Shown here in pieces: positions 10,465-19,062 of a stretch of 64,000 nucleotides of DNA. Both the position numbers and the translations under genes were made by a program. The stretch's first letter is position 1. Each line of letters begins with the position of its first letter. Below the pieces are notes generated by a model. That model was not told the origin of the DNA, did no database searches, and worked only from the letters and a program-made list of their open reading frames with translations. The DNA is from Pseudomonas laurylsulfativorans (GTDB lineage Bacteria > Pseudomonadota > Gammaproteobacteria > Pseudomonadales > Pseudomonadaceae), in NCBI RefSeq assembly GCF_002906155.1, contig NZ_MUJK01000001.1, positions 1,054,001 to 1,118,000 on the forward strand, given 5' to 3'.

Positions 10465-11739
10465 ATGGCCGATCTGTCGATTGTCTTCGCCGGCATCAAA
10501 GCACCCAACCCATTCTGGCTGGCCTCCGCGCCACCCACCGACAAAGCCTACAACGTGGTTCGCGCCTTCGAGGCTGGCTGGGGTGGCGTGGTCTGGAAAA
10601 CCCTGGGTGAGGACCCGGCGGCGGTGAACGTGTCGTCGCGCTACTCGGCGCACTTCGGGGCTAACAGGGAGGTACTGGGGTTCAACAACATCGAACTGAT
10701 CACCGACCGCTCGCTGGAGATCAACCTGCGGGAAATCACCCAGGTCAAAAAGGACTGGCCGGACCGCGCGCTGATCGTGTCCTTGATGGTGCCCTGCGTC
10801 GAAGAGTCCTGGAAACACATCCTGCCGCTGGTGGAGGCCACGGGCGCCGATGGCATCGAACTGAACTTCGGTTGCCCCCACGGCATGCCGGAACGGGGCA
10901 TGGGCGCGGCAGTCGGCCAGGTGCCGGAGTACGTCGAACAAGTCACCCGCTGGTGCAAGACGTATTGCTCGCTGCCCGTGATCGTCAAGCTCACGCCGAA
11001 CATCACCGACATCCGCGTTGCCGCCCGCGCCGCCCACCGTGGTGGCGCCGATGCGGTGTCGTTGATCAACACCATCAACTCGATCACCAGCGTCAACCTC
11101 GAACGCATGGTCGCCAACCCCATGGTCGGCAGCCAAAGCACCCATGGCGGTTATTGCGGCTCGGCGGTCAAGCCGATTGCCTTGAACATGGTTGCCGAAA
11201 TCGCCCGCGATCCGCAGACCCGCGGCCTGCCCATCAGCGGCATCGGTGGCATCGGCAACTGGCGCGATGCAGCGGAATTCATTGCATTGGGCTGCGGCTC
11301 GGTGCAGGTGTGCACGGCAGCGATGCTGCACGGCTTCCGGATTGTCGAAGACATGAAGGACGGCTTGTCACGCTGGATGGACAGTCAGGGCTACGCCAGC
11401 ATTTCGGAATTTTCCGGCCGCGCAGTGGCCAACACCACGGACTGGAAGTACCTGGACATCAACTATCAGGTGATCGCGAAAATCGACCAGGAAGCCTGCA
11501 TCGGTTGTGGTCGTTGTCATATTGCCTGTGAGGACACCTCGCACCAGGCCGTCGCCAGCCTCAAGCAAGCGGACGGCACCCACAAGTACCAAGTGATCGA
11601 TGAGGAGTGTGTGGGCTGCAACTTGTGCCAGATCACCTGCCCGGTGCAGGACTGTATCGAGATGGTGACGGTGGAGACCGGTAAGCCGTTCCTGGACTGG
11701 AATCATGATCCGAGGAATCCGTATCACGTCAGTCCTTGA
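10465..11739 (+). CDS. preA: Dihydropyrimidine dehydrogenase catalytic subunit PreA
   Basis: The product is 424 residues. Residues 1 to about 310 form a dihydroorotate-dehydrogenase-like FMN barrel (LNFGCPHGMPERGMGAAVGQ, NTINSITSVNLERM, ISGIGGIGNWRDAAEFI). The C-terminal 85 residues are a ferredoxin-type domain with two 4Fe-4S motifs, CIGCGRCHIAC and CVGCNLCQITCPVQDC. It reduces uracil and thymine to the dihydro forms with electrons from PreT. The ATG directly abuts the preT stop, and GGAGG lies inside the end of preT. This catalyses the first step of the pathway completed by the genes at 7502 and 4045. Confidence 0.95.
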   Translation: MADLSIVFAGIKAPNPFWLASAPPTDKAYNVVRAFEAGWGGVVWKTLGEDPAAVNVSSRYSAHFGANREVLGFNNIELITDRSLEINLREITQVKKDWPDRALIVSLMVPCVEESWKHILPLVEATGADGIELNFGCPHGMPERGMGAAVGQVPEYVEQVTRWCKTYCSLPVIVKLTPNITDIRVAARAAHRGGADAVSLINTINSITSVNLERMVANPMVGSQSTHGGYCGSAVKPIALNMVAEIARDPQTRGLPISGIGGIGNWRDAAEFIALGCGSVQVCTAAMLHGFRIVEDMKDGLSRWMDSQGYASISEFSGRAVANTTDWKYLDINYQVIAKIDQEACIGCGRCHIACEDTSHQAVASLKQADGTHKYQVIDEECVGCNLCQITCPVQDCIEMVTVETGKPFLDWNHDPRNPYHVSP

Positions 11740-11762
11740 GTCCTGTAGCGTCTGAACCGACG

Positions 11763-11857
11763 CTATCGCGAGCAAGCTCGCTCCCACAGTGGTTTTGTGT
11801 CGTACATCAATCCTGAGTACACCAATGATCCCTGTGGGAGCGAGCTTGCTCCGGGCG
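11763..11857. repeat. REP pair
   Basis: Oppositely oriented TCGCGAGCAAGCTCGCTCCC and TGTGGGAGCGAGCTTGCTCC copies lie between the convergent preA and TetR genes. Confidence 0.85.
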
Positions 11858-11895
11858 GCGTTCCGACGATGAGGCCGGCCACTGCAACACACAGC

Positions 11896-12516
11896 TCAAG
11901 GCTCCAACCCAATCCCCCGCAAAATCACACTGGTCACCGTCTGCACCGCCTTTTCGAACTGCATGTCCGACAGCGGCTGGTGATCGTTGAGAATGTTCAC
12001 CTGGTGATCAAAGTCGGCGTAGTGCTGGGTCGAGGCCCAGATCATGTAGAGCAGGCTCGACGGCTCCACCGCCAGGATGCGTTTGTCGTCCACCCACTGG
12101 CGGATTTTCGCTTCCTTCATCTTGGCCCAGTCATACAGGCTCGCGTCCAGCGCTGCGCCGAGGGTCGGCGCGCCGTGGATGATTTCGTTGGCCCAGACTT
12201 TCGAACCATAGGGCCGGCTGCGGGAATGGTTCATCTTGGCGCGGATGTAGCTGCTAAGCACCACGCGTGGGTCGTCGAACATCTCGAAACACAGCGCGTC
12301 CTGCTTCCAGACTTCCAGCAAGTCGAACAGCACGGCGCTGTACAACTCGGTCTTGGTGCTGAAGTAGTAATGCAGGTTGGAACGCGGCAGTTGCACTTCA
12401 GCGGCGATGTCGGCCATGGCCGTGCTGCCGAAGCCCTTTTCAGCGAAGACCTTTTCCGCCCCCAGCAGAATTTTTTCGACGTTACTGCGACGAATCTCGA
12501 TCTTGTGATTGCCCAT
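11896..12516 (-). CDS. TetR/AcrR family regulator, RutR-like
   Basis: The product is 206 residues. The N-terminal helix-turn-helix is typical of TetR (EKILLGAEKVFAEKGFGSTAMADIAAEV, then LPRSNLHYYFSTKTELYSAV). The C-terminal ligand domain (DDPRVVLSSYIRAKMNHSRSRP, WASTQHYADFDHQ) resembles the RutR/YsiA branch that senses pyrimidines. It is convergent with preA and probably controls the pyrimidine genes, perhaps through the dyads at 7191-7303; that is inference from position. The ATG at 12516 follows GGGG at about 6 nt and is preferred over a TTG at 12534. Confidence 0.85.
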   Translation of the reverse strand: MGNHKIEIRRSNVEKILLGAEKVFAEKGFGSTAMADIAAEVQLPRSNLHYYFSTKTELYSAVLFDLLEVWKQDALCFEMFDDPRVVLSSYIRAKMNHSRSRPYGSKVWANEIIHGAPTLGAALDASLYDWAKMKEAKIRQWVDDKRILAVEPSSLLYMIWASTQHYADFDHQVNILNDHQPLSDMQFEKAVQTVTSVILRGIGLEP

Positions 12517-12651
12517 GCGGGTCCCCGACAACAACGTTGAGCAAGACTAGCATCCGCTCTGGACTGCGGCGACAAGGGAAAACGAAACTTCGTACAGCCG
12601 CTGTCGTAAAGCTAAACTCAGCGCACTTGGAAACTGCCATAGGTACTCACG

Positions 12652-13017
12652 ATGCTGCTCAAGAAAACCCTGACCATCACTGCCCTGCTTGGCTCGCTGC
12701 TCGCCGCTTCATCGGTGCTTGCCCACGCCCACCTGAAAAGCCAGACACCGGCCGCCGACAGCACCGTGACCGCGCCTGCGCAATTGCGCCTGGAGTTCTC
12801 CGAGGGTGTCGAGGCGAGCTTCACCAAAGTCACCCTGACCCGCGATGGCGCACCGGTGGCGGTGAACGCGTTGACTACCGAAGGCAGCGACAAGAAGATC
12901 CTGATCGTCACCCCCGCCGCGCCGTTGACTGCCGGCGCCTACAAAGTCGAATGGCACGCCGTGTCCGTCGACACCCACAAAAGCGAAGGTGCCTACGCCT
13001 TCAAGGTTGGCCAGTAA
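12652..13017 (+). CDS. copC: Periplasmic copper-binding protein CopC
   Basis: The product is 121 residues with a classical signal peptide (KKTLTITALLGSLLAASSVLA, cleavage after LAHA or just before HAHLK). The mature protein begins HAHLKSQTPAADSTV and ends SVDTHKSEGAYAFKV. This is the CopC Ig-like fold, with the N-terminal histidine and the DTH motif that form a Cu(II) site. It acts in the periplasm as a copper chaperone or supplier for CopD. The downstream copD starts three bases after its stop, so the two form an operon. The ribosome site is weak. Confidence 0.88.
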   Translation: MLLKKTLTITALLGSLLAASSVLAHAHLKSQTPAADSTVTAPAQLRLEFSEGVEASFTKVTLTRDGAPVAVNALTTEGSDKKILIVTPAAPLTAGAYKVEWHAVSVDTHKSEGAYAFKVGQ

Positions 13018-13020
13018 TTC

Positions 13021-13878
13021 ATGGCGAGCGCGTTGGTGCTGTGCCGCTTCCTGCATTTCATCGTGGTGTTGATGCTGTTCGGAGCCTGGGTGTTCCGGCC
13101 GTTGCTTTCAAGTGGCGAAACCGCGCTGGATCAGCGTCTGGCGCGGACCACCCGATGGCTGGCTGTCGTGGCGCTGCTCAGCGGGGTCTGCTGGTTGTTG
13201 CTGATGACCGCGAGCATGGCCGGTGCCTGGGACGCGGCCTTCGATCCGTCGACCCTGGGCCTGGTGCTGGGCAATACCTTTTTCGGCCAGGTCTGGCGCT
13301 GGCATCTGCTGATTAACCTGGTATTGCTGGCATTGCTGCTGACCCCACTGCGTGCCAACCTGGCCCTGCGCCTGATCCTCAGCGGCCTGCTGCTGGCCAC
13401 CCTGGCCCCGGTCGGTCACGGCGCCATGCTCGATGGCACCGCAGGCCACTTGCTGATCCTCAATCAACTCATTCACTTGATCTGCGTCGGTGCCTGGCTC
13501 GGCGGCCTGATGTTGTTGGTGATGATTCTGCGAGCGCCTGCGGGGCATTCGATACGCGTCATGTTGCAGCGCTTCAGCGGCGTCGGCTACGGCTTGGTCG
13601 CCGGGCTGCTGATCACCGGCCTGATCAATGTGCGGGTGCTCACCGGGGCATTCTGGCCAACGCCGCTGTTCAGCGGATTTGCCTTGATCCTGATGATCAA
13701 GGCCGTGCTGGTGGCGGCGATGCTGGGTCTGGCGCTGTTCAATCGGCTGCGCATCGATGACTGCGAACTGCGTCCGCAAACACTGCGCGCCAGTGTGATG
13801 CTGGAGTGGATGCTGGGGCTTGGCGCCGTGGCGGCGGTTTCGCTACTGGGCACCCTGCCCCCGATGATTTCCAGCTAA
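13021..13878 (+). CDS. copD: Copper homeostasis membrane protein CopD
   Basis: This is an inner-membrane protein of 285 residues with about eight hydrophobic segments. Histidines sit near the membrane faces (CRFLHFIVV near the start, GHGAMLD, NQLIHLICVGAWLGGL), as in CopD/PcoD proteins that move copper across the inner membrane with CopC. It directly follows copC with a 3-bp gap. A strong stem-loop at 13903-13941 follows its stop and could end transcription. Confidence 0.88.
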   Translation: MASALVLCRFLHFIVVLMLFGAWVFRPLLSSGETALDQRLARTTRWLAVVALLSGVCWLLLMTASMAGAWDAAFDPSTLGLVLGNTFFGQVWRWHLLINLVLLALLLTPLRANLALRLILSGLLLATLAPVGHGAMLDGTAGHLLILNQLIHLICVGAWLGGLMLLVMILRAPAGHSIRVMLQRFSGVGYGLVAGLLITGLINVRVLTGAFWPTPLFSGFALILMIKAVLVAAMLGLALFNRLRIDDCELRPQTLRASVMLEWMLGLGAVAAVSLLGTLPPMISS

Positions 13879-13902
13879 TAACCCCGTCCCCTGTGGGTGT
13901 GG

Positions 13903-13941
13903 GCTTTTGTGGCGAGGGGGCAAGCCCCTCGCCACAAAAGC
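13903..13941. repeat. Perfect 17-bp-arm hairpin of the GTGGCGAGGGG family
   Basis: GCTTTTGTGGCGAGGGG (13903-13919) and its exact reverse complement (13925-13941) flank a 5-nt loop, right after copD. The GTGGCGAGGGG core is the same as in the repeat at 59380-59503, so this is a second intergenic palindrome family distinct from the GTAGGAGC REPs. It may also act as a terminator, although no long T tract follows. Confidence 0.7.
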
Positions 13942-14032
13942 TTTCCCCCCACAAAATGTAATCCATCTCTCCACAGGTCATCGTATAACTTCCGATTGAC
14001 AACCCCGAAAAATCCCGCAAATATCGCCCCAA

Positions 14033-14057
14033 TGTTGTACGACGACGTATGACAACA
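14033..14057. promoter_or_regulatory. Candidate operator upstream of the OprD-type porin
   Basis: TGTTGT (14033-14038) and ACAACA (14052-14057) are inverted around a centre containing TACGACGACGTATG. The site lies about 30-55 bp upstream of the porin start. GTACGAC recurs in front of the uronate dehydrogenase gene (15578-15587), so both may be bound by one regulator, for example a GntR/FadR-type uronate repressor that is not in this window. Confidence 0.45.
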
Positions 14058-14086
14058 ATAAAAACAAGAAACAAGGGAGCGTCACA

Positions 14087-15382
14087 GTGAACAAGCTCGT
14101 CCGCAATTCGTCCGCCCGTTCTTCGCGTCCAAATTTTTCCCGTCGTCATACCCTCAGCCTGATCGGCTGCAGCGGCCTGGCCCTCGTCCTGCCCATGACC
14201 AGCCAGGCCGAAGGTTTCACCGACGACGCCAAGGCCACGCTGAATCTGCGTAACGCCTACTTCAACCGCAACTACACCAACCCGGCCTACCCCCAGGGCA
14301 AGGCTGAAGAGTGGACGCAAAACTTCATCCTCGATGCCAAGTCCGGGTTCACCCAGGGCACCGTGGGCTTCGGTGTAGACGTCTTGGGCCTGTACTCGCA
14401 GAAGCTCGACGGCGGCAAAGGCACCGGTGGCACGCAGCTGTTGCCGATCCACGACGACGGCCGCCCCGCCGACAATTTCGGCCGGCTGGGCGTGGCACTC
14501 AAAGGCAAGATTTCAAAAACCGAGTTGAAGGTCGGCGAATGGATGCCGGTGCTGCCGATCCTGCGCTCCGACGATGGCCGCTCGTTGCCGCAAACCTTCC
14601 AGGGCGCCCAGGTGACCTCCACCGAAATCAGTGGCCTGACGCTGTACGGCGGTCAATTCCAGAAAAACAGCCCGCGCAACGACGCGAGCATGGAAGACAT
14701 GTTCATGAACGGCAAAACGGCGTTCACCTCGGACCGTTTCAACTTCGGCGGCGGTGAATACGCGTTCAATGAAAAGCGCACGCAGGTCGGCGTCTGGTAC
14801 TCGGAACTCAGTGACATTTACCAGCAGCAATACTTCAACCTGACCCACAGCCAGCCTGTCGGCGACTGGACCCTGGGTGCCAACCTGGGTTACTTCATCG
14901 GCAAGGAAGACGGCAGCGCCAAGGCCGGCGACCTCGACAACAAGACCGCGTTCGCCCTGCTCTCGGCCAAATATGGCGGCAACACCTTCTACGTCGGCCT
15001 GCAAAAACTCACCGGTGACGACGTCTGGATGCGGGTCAACGGCACCAGCGGCGGCACCCTGGCCAACGACAGCTACAACTCCAGCTACGACAACGCCCGG
15101 GAGAAATCCTGGCAAGTGCGCCACGACTACAACTTCGTCGCCCTCGGCATTCCCGGCCTGACCCTGATGAACCGCTACATCAGCGGCGACAACGTGCACA
15201 CCGGCGCGATCACCGACGGCAAGGAATGGGGCCGCGAATCGGAACTGGCCTACACGGTGCAGAGCGGTGCTCTGAAAAACCTCAACGTGAAATGGCGTAA
15301 CGCGAGCATCCGCAAGGACTTCAGCACCAACGAATTCGATGAGAACCGGATTTTCATCAGTTATCCGATTTCGTTGTTGTAA
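14087..15382 (+). CDS. OprD-family outer-membrane porin
   Basis: The product is 431 residues. A long basic N-terminus (RNSSARSSRPNFSRRHT) precedes a hydrophobic signal segment ending near SQAEGF. The mature part is rich in alternating beta-strand patterns and has OprD landmarks (LNLRNAYFNRNY near the N-terminus, KLKVGEWMP-like KTELKVGEWMPVLPIL, NVKWRNASIRKDFSTNEFDENRIFISYP at the C-terminus). It is a substrate-specific channel; with the uronate genes downstream it probably admits galacturonate, glucuronate or aldarates. The start is GTG, preceded by AGGGAG. A dyad at 14033-14057 suggests regulation together with udh. Confidence 0.88.
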   Translation: MNKLVRNSSARSSRPNFSRRHTLSLIGCSGLALVLPMTSQAEGFTDDAKATLNLRNAYFNRNYTNPAYPQGKAEEWTQNFILDAKSGFTQGTVGFGVDVLGLYSQKLDGGKGTGGTQLLPIHDDGRPADNFGRLGVALKGKISKTELKVGEWMPVLPILRSDDGRSLPQTFQGAQVTSTEISGLTLYGGQFQKNSPRNDASMEDMFMNGKTAFTSDRFNFGGGEYAFNEKRTQVGVWYSELSDIYQQQYFNLTHSQPVGDWTLGANLGYFIGKEDGSAKAGDLDNKTAFALLSAKYGGNTFYVGLQKLTGDDVWMRVNGTSGGTLANDSYNSSYDNAREKSWQVRHDYNFVALGIPGLTLMNRYISGDNVHTGAITDGKEWGRESELAYTVQSGALKNLNVKWRNASIRKDFSTNEFDENRIFISYPISLL

Positions 15383-15403
15383 CTCCCGAGATCAAACAGT
15401 CCC

Positions 15404-15507
15404 CCTGTAGGAGCGAGCTTGCTCGCGATGAACCCGAGAACGCCACGGGGTATCAGGTTTCCAGCGTTATCGTTGACGACCATCGCGAGCAAGCTCGCTC
15501 CTACAAG
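15404..15507. repeat. Composite REP element (~102 bp)
   Basis: Two REP palindromes face each other and enclose a core that ends GCGTTATCGTTGACGACCA. The same core occurs in several other copies in the window (for example 27739, 29518 and 37105). It lies between the porin gene and udh. Confidence 0.85.
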
Positions 15508-15577
15508 GCGACCCTCCGTCAATTTCCACCAATGTCGCGTTGACAAGAGCCGGAAACCTTAACAATACTTCGCCAAA

Positions 15578-15587
15578 GTCGTACGAC
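15578..15587. promoter_or_regulatory. GTCGTACGAC palindrome upstream of udh
   Basis: This perfect 10-bp palindrome, about 46 bp before the udh start, shares GTACGAC with the dyad in front of the porin gene. It is a candidate half of a uronate-responsive operator. Confidence 0.4.
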
Positions 15588-15632
15588 AACCTACAACAAA
15601 TCAATAACAACAACCGCGTGCCCAGGATTCCC

Positions 15633-16457
15633 ATGACGACCACAGCAACCGCCCGCATCCCTTTCAACCGCCTGCTGCTGACCGGCGCCGCCGGTGGCCT
15701 CGGGAAAGTCCTGCGCGAAAGCCTGCGCCCTTACGCCAATGTGATTCGCCTGTCGGACATCGCCGACATCGCCCCGGCCATCGATGACCGGGAAGAAGTG
15801 ATGCCGTGCGACCTCGCCGACAAGCAAGCGGTGCATCAACTGGTCGAAGGCGTGGACGCGATCCTGCATTTCGGTGGCGTGTCGACCGAGCGCTCGTTCG
15901 AAGAAATCCTCGGCGCCAACATCTGCGGTGTGTTTCACATCTACGAAGCCGCGCGTCGCCACGGTGTGAAGCGAGTGATCTTCGCCAGTTCCAACCATGT
16001 GATCGGCTTCTACAAGCAGGACGAAGTCATCGACGCCCACTCCCCTCGCCGCCCGGACAGCTACTACGGCTTGTCCAAGTCCTACGGCGAAGACATGGCC
16101 ACGTTCTACTTCGACCGCTATGGCATCGAGACCGTCAGCGTACGCATCGGCTCGTCGTTTCCGGAGCCGCACAACCGCCGGATGATGAGTACCTGGCTGA
16201 GCTTCGGCGACCTGACCCAACTGCTCGAACGCGCCTTGTACACCCCGAATGTCGGCCACACCGTGGTCTACGGCATGTCCGACAACAAGGGCATCTGGTG
16301 GGACAACCGCTACGCCTCGGCCCTGGGTTTTGTACCGCAGGACAGTTCTGAAGTGTTCCGCGAAAAAATCGAAGCCCAACCGATGCCCGCCGCCGATGAT
16401 CCGGCCCGGCTGTATCAGGGCGGTGCCTTCTGTGCAGCCGGTCCGTTCGGCGACTGA
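15633..16457 (+). CDS. udh: NAD-dependent uronate dehydrogenase
   Basis: The product is 274 residues, an extended SDR/epimerase-like enzyme. The nucleotide motif LLLTGAAGGLGK lies near the N-terminus and the catalytic YGLSK in mid-protein; FGGVSTERSFE and VRIGSSFPEP match Udh enzymes of P. syringae and Agrobacterium. It oxidises D-galacturonate or D-glucuronate to the aldarolactone. The start at 15633 (MTTTATARIP) follows CCAGGA; the upstream in-frame Met at 15540 would add a polar tail absent in homologues. The genes that follow encode a lactonase and a TRAP transporter, which is the usual uronate oxidation operon in Pseudomonas. Confidence 0.92.
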   Translation: MTTTATARIPFNRLLLTGAAGGLGKVLRESLRPYANVIRLSDIADIAPAIDDREEVMPCDLADKQAVHQLVEGVDAILHFGGVSTERSFEEILGANICGVFHIYEAARRHGVKRVIFASSNHVIGFYKQDEVIDAHSPRRPDSYYGLSKSYGEDMATFYFDRYGIETVSVRIGSSFPEPHNRRMMSTWLSFGDLTQLLERALYTPNVGHTVVYGMSDNKGIWWDNRYASALGFVPQDSSEVFREKIEAQPMPAADDPARLYQGGAFCAAGPFGD

Positions 16458-16508
16458 ACACTCACCGCTCACTTGATCCCACAACAAAAACCAAGGGAAT
16501 GAGTTGCC

Positions 16509-17396
16509 ATGCAAGCCGAATTGATTGTCGACGCCCGCAACGCGGTCGGTGAAAGCCCGGTCTGGGTGCCTGAGGAAAACGCCCTGTACTGGGTCGACAT
16601 TCCCGCTGGCGGTCTGCAACGCTGGAGTGCCGAAACCGGGCAAGTGGATGCCTGGAAAACCCCGGAGATGCTCGCTTGCATCGCACGTCATGGTGACGGT
16701 GGCTGGGTCGCCGGCATGGAAAGCGGGTTCTTCCGCCTGCATCCGCGCAATGACGGCAACCTCCACAGTGAAGCGCTGGCCCACGTCGACCATGCCCGCA
16801 CCGACATGCGCCTGAACGACGGCCGTTGCGATCGTCAGGGACGTTTCTGGGCCGGCAGCATGGTGCTGAACATGGGCGCCAACGCCGCCGACGGTACCTT
16901 GTATCGCTACAGCGCCGGGCAACGCGGGCCGCTCGACGCGCAATTGAGCGGTTTCATCGTGCCCAACGGCCTGGGCTTCAGCCCGGACGGACGCACGATG
17001 TACTTGTCCGACTCCCATCCGCTGGTCCAGCAGATCTGGGCCTTCGACTACGACATCGAAACCGGTACGCCATCGAATCGCCGTGTGTTCGTCGACATGA
17101 ACCAGCACGAAGGTCGCCCCGATGGCGCTGCGGTCGACGCCGAGGGTTGCTACTGGATTTGCGCCAACGACGCCGGGCTCATTCACCGTTTTACCCCTGC
17201 GGGCCGACTCGATCGCTCCCTCGCCGTACCGGTGAAAAAACCCACCATGTGCGCCTTCGGTGGCCCTCGACTGGACACGCTTTTCGTGACCTCGATCCGC
17301 CCCGGTGACGACCATGACTCGCAATCACTGGCCGGTGGCGTGTTCGCCCTCGACCCCGGCGTCAAGGGATTGCCCGAACCCCGTTTCAACGACTAG
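16509..17396 (+). CDS. SMP-30/gluconolactonase family lactonase
   Basis: The product is 295 residues and a six-bladed beta-propeller lactonase of the SMP-30/regucalcin family. Family signatures visible are the N-terminal GESPVWVPEENALYWVDI, the MRLNDGRCDRQGRFWAGSM region, the VPNGLGFSPDGRTMYLSDS asparagine and aspartate metal ligands, and HEGRPDGAAVDAEGCYW. Beside udh its likely role is opening the galactaro/glucaro-lactone made by Udh to the aldarate. GGGAATGAGTTGCC precedes the ATG. It lies 51 bp after udh and 76 bp before the TRAP substrate-binding gene. Confidence 0.88.
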   Translation: MQAELIVDARNAVGESPVWVPEENALYWVDIPAGGLQRWSAETGQVDAWKTPEMLACIARHGDGGWVAGMESGFFRLHPRNDGNLHSEALAHVDHARTDMRLNDGRCDRQGRFWAGSMVLNMGANAADGTLYRYSAGQRGPLDAQLSGFIVPNGLGFSPDGRTMYLSDSHPLVQQIWAFDYDIETGTPSNRRVFVDMNQHEGRPDGAAVDAEGCYWICANDAGLIHRFTPAGRLDRSLAVPVKKPTMCAFGGPRLDTLFVTSIRPGDDHDSQSLAGGVFALDPGVKGLPEPRFND

Positions 17397-17472
17397 CAAC
17401 CTCAACACCAAAGCGCTCCTGCTGCATCGCTGTGCCTTGAACAAAAAAAACAATAAAACTGGAGACACCCCC

Positions 17473-18456
17473 ATGGACTTCAAACGCACCTTGCTCGCCG
17501 CCGCACTTCCCATCACTGCATCCCTCGCCTTCTCCCTCAGCAGTGCCGCCCAGGCGCTGGAAATCAAATTCGCCGACATCCACCCCGCCGGTTACCCGAC
17601 CGTGGTGGCGGAAGAACAACTGGGTAAAACCCTGGTGGCCGACAGCAATGGCGCACTGACCTTCAAGATGTTCGCCGGCGGCGTGCTCGGCTCGGAAAAA
17701 GAAGTGGTCGAACAGGCCCAGGTCGGCGCCATCCAGATGGCCCGGGTCAGCCTCGGCATCGTCGGCCCGGTGGTGCCGGACGTGAACGTGTTCAACATGC
17801 CTTTCGTGTTCCGCGACCAGGCGCATATGCGCAAGGTCATCGACGGTGAAGTCGGCGACGAAATCCTCGACAAGATCACCAACTCCGAATTCAACCTGGT
17901 CGCCCTGGCCTGGATGGACGGTGGCACGCGCAACATTTACACCAAAAAACCGGTACGCAGCCTTGAAGACCTCAAGGGCATGAAGATCCGCGTGCAAGGC
18001 AACCCGATGTTCATCGAAACCATCAACGCCATGGGTGGCAACGGCATTGCGATGGACACCGGGGAAATCTTCAGTGCCCTGCAAACCGGTGTGATCGACG
18101 GTGCAGAAAACAACCCGCCGACCCTGCTCGAACACAACCATTACCAAAACGCCAAGTTCTACAGCCTGACCGGTCACCTGATCCTGCCCGAGCCGATCGT
18201 GATGTCGAAAATCACCTGGGAAAAACTCACTCCCGAGCAACAGGCGCTAGTGAAGAAGACCGCCAAGGCCGCCCAGGCCCAGGAGCGCACCCTGTGGGAT
18301 GCGAAATCGGCCAGCAGTGAAGAAAAACTCAAGGCCGCCGGCGTCGAGTTCATCACCGTCGACAAGAAACCTTTCTATGAGGCAACCGCCTCGATCCGCG
18401 AGAAATACGGCGCGCCCTACGCCGACCTGATCAAGCGCATCGAAGCCGTTCAGTAA
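17473..18456 (+). CDS. TRAP transporter solute-binding protein (DctP type)
   Basis: The product is 327 residues with a cleavable signal peptide (MDFKRTLLAAALPITASLAF ... AQALEIKFADI). The mature protein has DctP-family features: GGVLGSEKEVVEQAQVGAIQMARV, an arginine-containing MKIRVQGNPMFIETINAMGG segment that holds the carboxylate of the ligand, and VIDGAENNPPTLLEH. It captures an acid sugar in the periplasm for the DctQ/DctM partners downstream. The start at 17473 (GGAG 8 nt upstream) is preferred because the signal peptide begins there, although the frame is open from 17305. Confidence 0.93.
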   Translation: MDFKRTLLAAALPITASLAFSLSSAAQALEIKFADIHPAGYPTVVAEEQLGKTLVADSNGALTFKMFAGGVLGSEKEVVEQAQVGAIQMARVSLGIVGPVVPDVNVFNMPFVFRDQAHMRKVIDGEVGDEILDKITNSEFNLVALAWMDGGTRNIYTKKPVRSLEDLKGMKIRVQGNPMFIETINAMGGNGIAMDTGEIFSALQTGVIDGAENNPPTLLEHNHYQNAKFYSLTGHLILPEPIVMSKITWEKLTPEQQALVKKTAKAAQAQERTLWDAKSASSEEKLKAAGVEFITVDKKPFYEATASIREKYGAPYADLIKRIEAVQ

Positions 18457-18488
18457 CCCTCCCTGCATTCAAGAAAGGCCCGGCGCCG

Positions 18489-18508
18489 CTGACGTTGGTG
18501 TACGTCAG
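18489..18508. promoter_or_regulatory. Stem-loop between TRAP genes
   Basis: CTGACGT and ACGTCAG are perfect inverted 7-mers with a 6-nt loop, in the 78-bp gap between the abundant solute-binding subunit gene and the membrane subunit genes. Such intercistronic stems often set differential expression by stabilising the upstream mRNA; that role here is inferred. Confidence 0.45.
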
Positions 18509-18534
18509 TGCGCGCCCGGTTACGGTGGAACACG

Positions 18535-19062
18535 ATGAAGAATCTGCTGCTAGGCATTAACGACAAGCTCTACATGACCTGTATCTGGGTCGCCGGGCTC
18601 TCCGTTCTGGCCATTGCGTTAATCATTCCCTGGGGCGTGTTCGCCCGCTACGTCCTCGGCACCGGTTCCAGTTGGCCGGAGCCCACGGCGATTCTGCTGA
18701 TGATGGTGTTCACCTTCATTGGCGCCGCGGCCAGTTATCGTTCCGGTTCACACATGGCAGTCGCCATGCTCACAGACCGCATGCCGCCACACTTGCGCAA
18801 AGCCATGAGCGTGTTTGCGCAAGTGCTGATGGCAACGATCTGCCTGTTCATGGCCATCTGGGGCAGCAAGCTGTGTCTGTCGACCTGGAACCAGTTCATG
18901 AGCGCCCTGCCGACGTTGCGCGTAGGGATCACCTACATGCCGATTCCGGTGGGCGGCGTGCTGACACTGGTGTTTGTCCTCGAAAAACTCCTGCTCGGTG
19001 ACCAGAGCAACCGCCGGGTCGTGCGTTTCGACCTCGTTGAAGAAAACGAAGGGGCTGCCTGA
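18535..19062 (+). CDS. TRAP transporter small membrane subunit (DctQ type)
   Basis: The product is 175 residues with four predicted transmembrane segments (starting WVAGLSVLAIALIIPWGVFA). The family patterns RYVLGTGSSWPEPTAILLM and GAAASYRSGSHMAV are present. It pairs with DctM in the inner membrane. The ATG at 18535 has GGTGGA 5-10 nt upstream. The coding region ends immediately before the DctM gene, which starts at the next base. Confidence 0.9.
   Translation: MKNLLLGINDKLYMTCIWVAGLSVLAIALIIPWGVFARYVLGTGSSWPEPTAILLMMVFTFIGAAASYRSGSHMAVAMLTDRMPPHLRKAMSVFAQVLMATICLFMAIWGSKLCLSTWNQFMSALPTLRVGITYMPIPVGGVLTLVFVLEKLLLGDQSNRRVVRFDLVEENEGAA

Noticed and set aside
9211..11331. Minus-strand open frame of 706 codons across preT and preA
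   Set aside because: The plus-strand frames encode clear iron-sulfur and FMN domains. The antisense product has low-complexity H/G/A/D-rich composition and no family features.
15591..17324. Minus-strand open frame of 577 codons across udh and the lactonase gene
   Set aside because: It is antisense to two recognised enzymes and has no ribosome site.
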